From positions 1 to 34,645 of IMG/VR virus record IMGVR_UViG_3300028490_000016: a DNA stretch of 34,645 nucleotides. One strand, 5' to 3'. This stretch comes from a virus. Below the pieces are notes generated by a model that searched no databases, was not told where the DNA came from, and saw only the letters and a list, made by a program, of their open reading frames with translations. The position numbers were made by a program, and so were the translations under genes. Below are positions 7,668-18,300 of this stretch, one piece after another (within the stretch, counting starts at the first letter, position 1; each line of letters starts with the position of its first letter).

Positions 7668-8435
7668 ATGGCAGCAAAGATACTACTTAATGGAGAAGCA
7701 GCAGTAGGTAAGACATCACTACTAGCTACTTTAGATCCCACTAAGACACTAGTTATTTCTAGAGACAGTAAAGCCTTTACATTACCTATGCCACACATGT
7801 TGGTAGAAGAGTATTATGATATGAACTTATTTTTGTTTGGTGGAGAAGTCCAGCAAGACGGAGAAGCAGTTGCTATTGAAGGTGTTACAGACAAGATGGA
7901 AGCATTTGAAGCTAAGATGGGAACATACCCGGAAACAGTAGTTTTCGATACAGTATCTCAGATTACTATGGATGTCATCAATAAGGCACTTAAGACTCCT
8001 AATGTATACGGTAGTCAAGGTGCAGAGATCAATAAGGAACTAGGTGTTTTTGTAGACTTTCTACATGAATATTTAGAACTTAATGATATCAACATCGTTT
8101 TACTTAACCATGTCATCAAAGACAAGTCAGATGAAGCTACAGAGTATGTGGCATTCGGACAGGGTAAGTTTAAAGATAAGGGTGGTTTCTTTAGTATTGT
8201 TGACGAAAGTGTAACAATCGCTCAAGAAGGAAGTTACTTAGTAGCTTACACTAAGGGTATGTTGAAACAGGCAAGATCTAAACTAGATATTCCTGCGAAG
8301 ATGTACATCGAGAGTACAGGTGATCCAATTAAGTCTAAGAAGCTTAAAGAAGATGAGGTTTATTACAGTTTACGTAGTCATTTAGATATGGTTATAGAAG
8401 CTAATAGTAAAGTAACAACAGAGTTCAGACTCTAA
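7668..8435 (+). CDS. Sak4-like RecA-fold ATPase (single-strand annealing)
   Basis: P-loop NTPase with Walker A GEAAVGKTS (residues 9-17, K15) and Walker B TVVFDT (D94), followed by INIVLLNHVIKD, a typical sensor strand. The size (255 aa) and layout match the phage Sak4/AAA_24 group, truncated RecA-like proteins that work with a phage SSB in strand annealing. N4 encodes a comparable ATPase beside its SSB (gp44/gp45); equivalence is inferred from position. AGGAGG 7 nt before the ATG supports the start. The next gene, a likely SSB, follows after 18 nt, and a RecB-like nuclease lies upstream, giving a complete recombination set. Confidence 0.82.
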   Translation: MAAKILLNGEAAVGKTSLLATLDPTKTLVISRDSKAFTLPMPHMLVEEYYDMNLFLFGGEVQQDGEAVAIEGVTDKMEAFEAKMGTYPETVVFDTVSQITMDVINKALKTPNVYGSQGAEINKELGVFVDFLHEYLELNDINIVLLNHVIKDKSDEATEYVAFGQGKFKDKGGFFSIVDESVTIAQEGSYLVAYTKGMLKQARSKLDIPAKMYIESTGDPIKSKKLKEDEVYYSLRSHLDMVIEANSKVTTEFRL

Positions 8436-8453
8436 TAAATTAAAGGAAACACA

Positions 8454-9152
8454 ATGTTCAAAAGAAATACAAACTCAGCAGACGTAAAAGACTTCGAGGG
8501 TTCAGGAAATAAATTCCTAAACAAGTCAGGTATCTATCAAGATGTAACAATTAAAGCAGCTATCTATGACGAAGCAGAGAATGGTGGAGCAGTTATTAAC
8601 TTCTATGTAAATCATCAAGGTGAAGATCAAGTAATTTATGGAGATCTTAGAGTAGCTAACAAAGGTGGAGCTGAGAACAAGATTGGTCTTGAGACACTTA
8701 ACGAATTGCTAGTTGTACTAGATGTTGATGGTCTTGATGAGCCAGTAGAAGCAGAGCTTCCAATCGGTAAGAAGAAAGCACCTAAAGACGTTATGGTATT
8801 TGAAGAGGTAGCTGAAGAACTAGTTACACTTAAAATCACTAATAAGTACTCTGTATGGAACAACAACATCATGGAGAAGACAGTGATCACTAAGTTCTAC
8901 CGTAATGAAGATAAAGCTACTGCTGCAGAAGTATTGCTTGATGCTGACAATCCAGGTGAAGTTGAACTAGGTACTAAGTTTGGTAAAGACCAAGAATACG
9001 CTGATAACATCAAGTATGAAGATGGATTGACACCAGAGCAAGTAACTGCTTGGATCAAAGCTAAAAGACCTAAAGGTACTGCAGGAGCAGGTGCAAGTAC
9101 AGCTAAGTCTAAGCCTTCATTCAAGAAGCCAACAAAGAAGTTTGGTAAGTAA
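8454..9152 (+). CDS. ssDNA-binding protein (N4 gp45 / DUF669-like)
   Basis: A 232-residue protein with a probable OB-fold core (KSGIYQDVTIKAAIY, ..VINFYVNHQGEDQVIYGDLRV, ..LVTLKITNKYSVWNNN), then a low-complexity linker (GTAGAGASTA) and a strongly basic end (KPSFKKPTKKFGK). Phage SSBs next to Sak4 look like this. Cellular SSBs end in an acidic hydrophobic tip, which is absent here. In N4, the SSB also activates host sigma70 RNA polymerase at late promoters, and its basic C-terminus is involved; the tail here would allow the same role for the opposite-strand late genes, but this is inference. AAAGGAAA before the ATG supports the start. Confidence 0.8.
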   Translation: MFKRNTNSADVKDFEGSGNKFLNKSGIYQDVTIKAAIYDEAENGGAVINFYVNHQGEDQVIYGDLRVANKGGAENKIGLETLNELLVVLDVDGLDEPVEAELPIGKKKAPKDVMVFEEVAEELVTLKITNKYSVWNNNIMEKTVITKFYRNEDKATAAEVLLDADNPGEVELGTKFGKDQEYADNIKYEDGLTPEQVTAWIKAKRPKGTAGAGASTAKSKPSFKKPTKKFGK

Positions 9153-9170
9153 GCCAAACGGGAGATAGCG

Positions 9171-9305
9171 ATGAGAGGAATATTATCCTTATTCATAGGC
9201 ATAGCAGTAATGACTGTTGTGCTGCTAGTAAAACTGCTGTTCTTTCCGTTTATAATAGGAACGATGATAGTATACGGGATATCTAGCTACCTCGATAGAG
9301 GATAA
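9171..9305 (+). CDS. Small hydrophobic membrane protein (44 aa)
   Basis: A 44-codon frame after the SSB with GGGAGA a few bases before the ATG. The product is nearly all hydrophobic: ILSLFIGIAVMTVVLLV, then a single Lys, then LLFFPFIIGTMIVYGI, ending SSYLDRG. This suggests two short membrane segments or one long helix. It is the last gene of the + strand block. A holin-like or inner-membrane accessory role fits its size, but holins of N4-like phages usually sit with the late lysis genes, so the function is unknown. The stop lies one nt from the stop of the converging giant gene. Confidence 0.55.
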   Translation: MRGILSLFIGIAVMTVVLLVKLLFFPFIIGTMIVYGISSYLDRG

Positions 9306-9310
9306 GCTAG
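9283..9310. terminator. Interrupted dyad across the convergent gene ends
   Basis: The two blocks end with stop codons one base apart (TAA at 9303-9305 on +, the - strand TAG at 9307-9309). Over them lies an interrupted inverted repeat: CTAGC (9283-9287) pairs with GCTAG (9306-9310), and inside it CCTC (9290-9293) pairs with GAGG (9298-9301) around GATA. Neither strand has a clear U-tract afterwards, so it is a weak candidate for a bidirectional terminator or an RNA-protecting end. Confidence 0.3.
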
Positions 9311-12300
9311 TTCCTGTCATAACCCATCATTAAATCGTATAATGCTGGAGATATACCTTCTGCTGTATTATCTACAATACTAAATGATGCTGCAGAGAAT
9401 ATCTTAAATGCTGACTCTTGAGCAGACTCTAAATCGAACCATACCCCATCTGCTGCTGTTTGTAGTAACCCAGCTAGTGAACTAACTACAGGTTTTTCTT
9501 TAAATCTTCTCAATAACACCCTCTTAATTCTTAACTTATATTTATAGAATGGATTAATCATAGTCTTATCTAAGTATGTAGCTACTTTACCACCTGTTGC
9601 TGCAGAATACATAATAGTTAATTCTCCTAACATCCTCTTTCTATTAAGCTCATACGTTGCTAACCTAGCTCGTCTGAATGCCTTATACCTGATATTACGT
9701 ATCTCCTCAGTAGCTAGTCCTTGTTTCTTTAAAGAACCAAAGTATGCTTTAAACTCATTCTTAATATCTTGTTCTATGTACTTCTTATCTAGTTGATCAG
9801 ATGTTATTTGAGCAGCGACATCAGCTAAGATGAATGCGTTAGTAAACCACTTATTTAGAGTAGTACCTTTATTCACATAAGCAATATCAAATGCTTTCTT
9901 CATTTTAGGGAAGCGTTCAGCATACTGGTATATCTTCTTATCTGTATCACTCATGTACAGTGACTCTTTTACGTTTAGGTCATCAATGAAGTTATCATGG
10001 AAACCTTCTTCTACCATGTACCAGACAGAGGACTTCTTAGCCTTAGCTCGTAATCTATCTAGTTTATCTTCAATAGCATCTACCTCATCAGGATCAGTAG
10101 TACCTCTTTGTCTAATTCTAGTCTCAGAGATATCTCTTTGTATTACGTTAATTTTGTGTAACTCTCGCATGTTCCTAAAGAATACTTGTAATACTTCAAT
10201 ATAGTTTTGTCTACCTTTAAGCATCTCCAGTAATACGTTTGAGGTAATGTTACCTGCAATAGTCACAAAGTTCTTCATAACAACATCTAATTTAAATAGT
10301 TTAGCTAGTTTCGTTAATCCATTCTCTACTCTTCTTACTATGTCTCTAACAGTTTTGTCGGTTATGTTATAAGACTCAAGTAGATCAACTACCGATCCAC
10401 CTTCTGTACCCATAGACATAGTTAATGCTTCTTTTCTAACCCATAGTCCATTCTCACCATTATTAGATAGTATAGGAGACTTCTTAATCTTCTGTTTTAA
10501 GTAGTTAGGTAACGTCTTATAGTGAAGCTGTAGTTCTTTCGATCTAGAGTCGATACCTACCCATACAAAATCACTAGGACTATCTAGTAGATTAGCTTCT
10601 GCATCTTCTGTAGCTACCGTTAGCCAATTACTGTTCTCTTTCTTACTTGCGTAGAACTCTTCTAAAGATCCTCTCTTGTGAGCTAAAGATGTAGAAGCTC
10701 TTTCATCAATATCTAGGTACTGGTTCTCTAGGTGTGGAGGAACAACAAATACAAAGTCTCTTACTTCACCTTTACCTGACTTCACTGGTGCAAAGTATGT
10801 TCTACTCTTTATGTTAGTACCTAAATGGAGCTTCTTCATCATACGGTTAGCTGTATTCTTAGATGCTCCTGCTTCAGTGAGGAGTTGCATCAGTGTTTTA
10901 CTACCTTCCATCTCTAAGTCGATTAGTCCAATTAGACCACCATTCCTATTAGAAAGTACAGACTCTTCTATTTTATAAATACCTACTTTAACATCTATTC
11001 CATCTAGTGTTACACTATCCACTAGTTCATTTCCTAGTTTCCTAGCTGTAGCAATATTCTCTTCAGTCATAATGACCGGAATTAATCTAGTGGTATCGTT
11101 AGTTACTTTGGTTGTACTTCCTTTAAGGGCTATCTTTCTATTGACTTCCTTAATCTTAGCAAATCTGTCTTCTACATCTTCAGATATATCTAGTGTCTTG
11201 TAGAAAGAGTCAAAGTACTTTCCTTCTTTGCCTACTTCATCTAGGAAGGTCTGTAAATTCTCATCTCTACCAATAGCGAATAACGTGATTAGTGCATCTA
11301 TTTCTTCAGTGTAGTAAGAAGCATCATGTGACTCTGCCAGGACAGATGCATTACTAGTACGTAGATTAATATCAGAAACACTAGCTTTATTGTTAGTTCT
11401 GTTATATAGGTGTTCTCCAGCTTTCTTTATAGACTCTATTAAGGCAGGAGAAGCATTAATACGTTCACTTAGTATGCGTATTGCTTCATCTGTATTATCT
11501 AGTTGTTGTAATACACCTAATGCTCTGATATCTGTATCTCTTACGTTGTCTGACGTAGGTAGTCTAAATAGTGATTGTAGATCATACTTTAGTACAAAAT
11601 GATGTAACGCTTCATCATTACGAACAGTAATAGCAGGTACACCTTTGACTACACCTAGTATGAATGTACTTACATCTCTAATCTTAGTCTCTCTAGCCTT
11701 ACTGATATACGTAGCAGCTCTTTGTGATAACTCATAGTACTTATTCATGTATTCTGTACTTGGTAAGATATCTTGGAGGAAACCACCGACATCACTGTTG
11801 TAATCATTAATGAGTACTTTATGTGCCATTTCTGGATTAAGATCTAGGTTAGCTATCAGTTTTACCTTATCTAGTACAGTAACGTGGTTTGCTATCTCTC
11901 TTGTACCATACTTAAACGAGTACATCATAACGTCAATATTATCTAACATTCTCCTAAAGTTGTTGTACATCTTACTTTTGTACATATTCTCTAACCCATT
12001 CATATCTAATGCCATAGACAACAGCAAAGCATCAGCTTTAAGGTTCTTTCTGTGGTCACCAGCATGTATTAAATAGTTAAGTACTTTCATGAATACGGAC
12101 TCTACAAACGAAATTATACCGTTAGAGGTATCTATGCTAGATGCTTCCTTTAGTATAGGGTTAGTTACATTATCACTAACATGTTTAGCTAGTACATGGT
12201 CAGACAACATGTGAGCATAAAACTCTTTCATTCTCTTCTCTTTAGAGCCTTCTCTAAAGACATAATCATACCTGTCCATAGACTCATCTCTAAACCAGGT

Positions 12301-15300
12301 GTTAGTAGCTTGTTTCTTAGCATCATCATAAATACTTTCTAGTAGGGAGTACTCATAAGAAAATCTATTTTTGAGTATGGGATTACCAAAGATTTTATCT
12401 ATAATGATGTGTATGTTCTCATGAACGAATACCTCAGAAGAGGATTGTTTTGTCTTACCATCTCCTGTTTTATGCATTATCTTAATAAGCTCAGGTAGAT
12501 CACTTTCGTACCTGAGGTCATACGTACCTAATGTTTTATCATCTGTTTCTAGTACATCATCTCTCTTGACTTCAAATAGTAGTGTCTCATTACCTTGCTG
12601 ATAGAAAGGCTTAACAATAGCATCAAATACTCCTCGTATAAAGGACTCTTCTCCTTCTTGTAATTCATCTCTAACTACCATACTCTCAAAGATAGTTTCT
12701 ACTGTCTCTGCCTTAATAGCATTAATACTCTCTTCAATACCATCTTCTATCTTATTAGCGTCTTCTGAGGAGTTACCTTTACCTTCCTCTTCCATTGCTT
12801 CTTCTACGATACTAAACAAGTCCATACCACCTAAACCACTACTCTCTGGTTTTGGCTTCTCTTTTGCTGTCTCTTTCTTTGTCTCTTCTTTAGTATCAGC
12901 AATAGCTTCTAGTAGAGCATTTAGCATATTCACATCTGCCTCTGCAGTGTGAGCCTTACCGAACTCTTCCATATTCTCTTCAGGTAACATTGTCTCTACC
13001 ATAGCTTCTAGTGTATGTGTTCCTGTACCTCTGCTAGTATTTAGTACGTATGCAGCAGTATATGGATCAATTACTTCAATCTTAGCTAATAGTGCCTGTA
13101 ACTTTACGTTATTTGTTCTAGTAGCTAGTTGTTGCATGATAGGTAAGTCTGAGTTGTATCCGTTATAAGCCACAATAGGGTATTTACCATTGTTTGTGAG
13201 TTCACTCAAGGTTTCGTATAGGAACTTACTTAAATCTTCCTCAGTCTTCGTATTAGACGTTGATGCATCTAGTGGCTTAGAGAACTCTTCAGATTCAAAC
13301 GCTTCTGCATACTTAGCGTTAGCTTTTTTACTCTTCATCCCTTCCATAAACTCTTCGTAGAAAGTAGGCTTAAAGTACAAAGTACTTAGTTCGCTATCAG
13401 GCTTACCTTCAGTAAATCTCATACCACCAAATTGTAAGATAGTATCATGTTGATCTAGCATCTTAAAGGTATTCTCTAAGTCAAACACTACGTAAGGAGT
13501 CTTACTTCTTACTAGTTCTTTAATTCGAGCAATAACCTTCTTAGGTATAGTTCCATCTAGTTCCCAATACTTACCTCTCTTGTCTAGTACTGTCTCTAGT
13601 TCTGTCTCTGTCAAAGCACCAGGATTTCTGGTTTTATACTGCTTACCTTTTACTTCTTCTTCTCTAATCTTTTCTACACGTTCTTCTTGGTCTAATCTCT
13701 CAACTGCTTCTTGTAGGATATTATTTATATCTTCTACTTGGTCATTCATGAATAGTGCTTCAGTAGCTTCTACTGTCTTTCCTGTTATCTCACCAACTAA
13801 CTCTTGCTTACCTTCAGTAGTTAGTTCATCACTTCTGTATATTTCCTCTATAACAGCCTTAATGTATGCACTTTCGCTTGTATGCTTTCTAGTACCTATC
13901 TTACTGAATAAGTCTCTTGTAAATATGCCTTTATGTGCAGCAGTAGTATCTTCATTAAACATACTAGGCTTCACTGCCTTGCTTACTTTAGTCTTAGTAT
14001 CTTTACTTTTAAACTCTTTCTCTTTAACAGTCTTCTCTAAACCAAACTCTTTAGCAACCTCTTCCACTAGTTTTAGTATCTGTTTTCTAGGATCTTTGCC
14101 TAGTAGATCTATATTAGCTGGGTGTATAGCTCCATTCGCTAATTTAATACCAGTTATTCTATTACCACTGATAAGTACTGGACCACTAGACGAGTACTGA
14201 GTAACAGAACCATCTAATTTACTTATCTTCTCTTCTCTATTAGTCTCAAAGGCAGTTTCAGACTCCTCTAATTTCTTCACTAGACTCTTCATCATATCTC
14301 TGAAAGTACTACTGTTGCTTGTTACCTTCTTACTGTTAAGTAGGGAGTTAAACAAGATGTACATAGTCTTATCTTCTCTATCTTCCTTTAGGTTGTTAAG
14401 GGTTACAGCAAATGCTGACATAAACTCTTTCTCTACTGCGTCATTGTTACTCATGTGCTCAAACTCTTTTAATAGCTTGATCATGTGCAGTCTAGCTTTC
14501 TTGTACAGGTTCTCTGTAGGGAAGTACGCTTCAGCAATAAAGCCTAAGTTAGCCATACCTGCTACAGCAGATCTATCTCCTGATGTTACCACTACGTTAT
14601 CAAATACTTGTAGGTATCCATACTTAACTAGTAGTGCCACTACAGCCTTATCAATGTTGTGAATACTACTTACTGCTGCAGCACCGGGGTTAGTGTCTAG
14701 CTCATACGATGGTTTAGACACCGATACAGTTTTACTACCTCCCTCTTTAGTATTAGGTACAATAAGTCTTTGGTTACCAGAAGCTTCTTCGTTTACTGTA
14801 GTATCACTAATATGTAGTACTTGGTTGTATGTGCTATCTCCTATACCAAATAGGTAATCTTCTCTAATAGAGTCCATCAATTTTGTCTGTATATCTTTAA
14901 TTTGGTTGATACCATTATTTATGTTTAGGTTAGCAAACATTCGTTGTACTACCTTACCAAATATTACAGACATGTTAGCCGTATGGTTAAGTAGTTGTCT
15001 ATTCTTCAACATTGGAGCATTAGTCTCTTCTAGAACGTCATACATCTTAGCTGTAACAATACCTTCTATTAGTGCTGTTGCTTTATACTTTAGGAAGTTC
15101 TCTATCTCTTTAGCATCATGCTTACTACCTGCATCTATCTCTGCAATAAAGCTCTTTATGTCCTTAGGGTTTAATCCTTTAGTCTGTACACCTCTTACGT
15201 GGTTTTCGTTGTATACTGCCATAGTAGATAATACATCTAACGCTTCCTCTAGATCTTCTACCATAGTAGTATCAGCTTTGTTTGATACGTTTAAGTAGTT

Positions 15301-18300
15301 GTGTATTCTAGTTTGTATTTGCTCTATCAGTACTGTAGCTGTACCAGTAGTAATAGCTCTTTCTTGTCTACCGTACAAGTATGTCATTAGTGGATCTTTG
15401 GAGAAGTTCCTACCTGCTACTGTAAGTTCCACTACCTCTTCACCATTCTCATCTTTGGTTACTTTAACTAGTTCATTACCCAACAGTAAACCTATTGCTC
15501 TTACTATTTCAGGAGACTCTTTGTATAGGTTCAGTGTAGCTAGTTCATATCCATCTTTAATCTCAATACCTAGTTCTAATAGGTCTGCTACTGTCTCTGC
15601 ATCTGTGATCTCTTGCTCTAGCTTAGGGTTCTTGCCTATAAGCTTCTGTTTAGCTGTAGTAGTAAGTTGACCAGTAGATAGTAGTAACTCCCAAGTATCT
15701 TCTATATTACCCTCCATAGCAGATAAGAATGCTGCTGCTGAAGCTTTACCATCTACTCCTATGGTGTTACTGTGTACAAAGAAGCCTGTCTTATTAGAGT
15801 GTGCTCTCTTGTACTCCCCGTAGGCATGTATAGCATTAATGATAGATGAGTCTTTTATATCAATGAACCCACCCAATACCTTCATGTCCTTAGGACTAAT
15901 AGTTCCATCTAGTAATGCATCCACTAGTTTTGCTACGTTATCGGGTATTACGATGTCTGCAAATGCCTCTATATTAGCCTTATCATTTCGGTAGTCAGCT
16001 TTCTTATTGTACTTCTTAGAAAAAAACTTGCTAGGTAACGCACTAACGATGTTTTCTTTAAACTCATGCAATGCTAGATTGCTTGTAGTATCAGCTAGGT
16101 GTACGACTGAACTAGTAGTAGTTTCTGTAGTCATCATATATCTAAAGAACTTATCTGATTGAGGTTCTAGTAACCCCAGTCCTTGCATATATAGTCTACC
16201 GTTAGCTCCTACACTAGCTGCATAATGTACTACCGGACTGTTTAGATCTCTAAATGCCTGAATAGTCTTTATGATCTGTACCACTTCTCCAACATTACCT
16301 TCATAACTAGCTTTCTGCTCTCTAGTCATGTTCTTAATTTCAGACATGTGATTATTGTATGCATCCTGTAACTTACTTGCCATATCGGAGATATCCATAG
16401 AAGGAGTTGGCTCTTTACCTATAACTGCTTTATAGTACTCTTTGATATTTATATCTGTGTGAGTAAGTAGTCTACTAGGGTTCACTGACTTAATGTTCAT
16501 ATTGAATAAGTTAAGTAGCTCAAATACACTTTGTTTAGTAATAGCCTTTAGCATCTCTGTAGGATACCAACTGATGCTTTCCATCTGTTCTATTTGCTCT
16601 GCACTATGCTCATTAGGTTTATCGTTACTTTTCTTTATTCTCTTCTGACTATAACTTATCTTATCTGATACAGGTACTAGTCCTTCTTGTTCTACCTTCC
16701 CAATTATCTCTTGTTCTACTAGATCTTTGTATAGGTGCTTAAGTGCTATGTCTTTTTCTCGTACATGCATATCTATACCGTTTTGGTCAGCATTCTGTCT
16801 AAAGTAGATATATGTCACATTACCTTTAGCAGAGCTGTGCTTGTCTAACATTACACTATCTGATATCAGAGACTCTACTGCTACTAGTGCAATACTTTCT
16901 GCAATATAACCCTTTAGAGGATTTGTAATAGCGTAGTCATACTCCTCTACTACACCTTCAAGCGTAGTTCTATTCTTCTGCATAGTTTCTGCTGTCAATA
17001 CTAAATCTAACTGATCCTGGATAGCCTTAGACATATAGGAGATGAATTCACTTCTACTAACCCCTAGATTATTAAGGTCTTCATTCTTGATTGACTCCTG
17101 AGGATTTACAGCTAGTTGTATAGAGTAGTTTCTAATTGCTTCTAGTGCTCCCTTTATTACTGATGCTTGGATATCTTTATGTAGGTGTCCGTTCTTATCT
17201 AATGCTGTGTATAGATACGGATTACTGTTCAAGTACTTCTCTATAGTCTTCTCGTCAAAGACAATAGTACCAATACTCTTTTGTATCTCTTCAATCATCT
17301 CTGATAGTGCTACTACATCTTTAGTATCTGTACCCTCTGTAGGTAGGATATTAGTTAGACTTTCACTTATCTTATTGGACATGAGCATGGTAGCTTTACC
17401 TGCTGACTTGAATGCCAGGATAACAAACTTAGTCATCTCAGTTGCTACTTCTCTGCCTTTGTCGTTTAAGTACTTATAGACATACGCTGTACCTGCTTCA
17501 TTCACACTAATTCTATCAGGAAGTAACTCCTCTAATACCTCTTGCTGATCTTCATCTTTTAGTTTACCAACGAATACCTCTGGATGTACCATAGCTCTTA
17601 GTAGCCTACGGATTAGAGCTTTTCTGCTCTTACTGTCTTTACTACCTATAGTATCATCAACCAGCAGTTCATCTACTTGTTTAAATATGTTGGCAAATAG
17701 TCTTTCATCTCTAGCTTTAATGCTGTTGGTGTCTGCCTTCTTCTTGTTCTTCTTCTTCTTCTTCTTGCCTGTCTGAGTAGTATCTTCTACAGTATCCTCT
17801 ATGATCTCTGTAGCTTCTTTAGTAGACATACCTAATAGTGTTGGCAACAATGCTTTAAATGCTTCTATATGAGACTTCTCTATATCACTAAGTTCTTGTA
17901 GCTCTGCTGTCAATGTACCTGTAGGTTCTTCACCTTCTTTAGCCTTAGATAGTCCAGTCTTGGAGTTCTTAGTTTCTAGGAATATCTCTAAACTCTTGTC
18001 TATACTATCTAGCTTAGACTTTAGTGAGATAGCATCTGTAGTACCAGATATTACTCTCATTATAGTGTTGAGGTGACTCTGTAGAGATGGCTTACCTTTA
18101 CTGTGATTACCTTTAGTATCATTAAAGATACCTCTAGCTGTATTTGCTATAGACTCCATATCTACTGAAGGATCATTCATCTTATTCTGTACATTTCTAG
18201 ACTTAGCAAACCCTGTATTGATTAACATCTGAGCTGTCAAGAATGCTTCTCTCTGCTCTACTGTTAGAGCACCAAATTCTTCCATCTTAGTAGCTATCAC

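Noticed and set aside
13580-14200. Open frame of 206 codons on the + strand inside the giant gene
   Set aside because: Ser/Leu-rich translation typical of an antisense shadow; no ribosome binding site or family pattern, and the - strand frame carries the polymerase gene.
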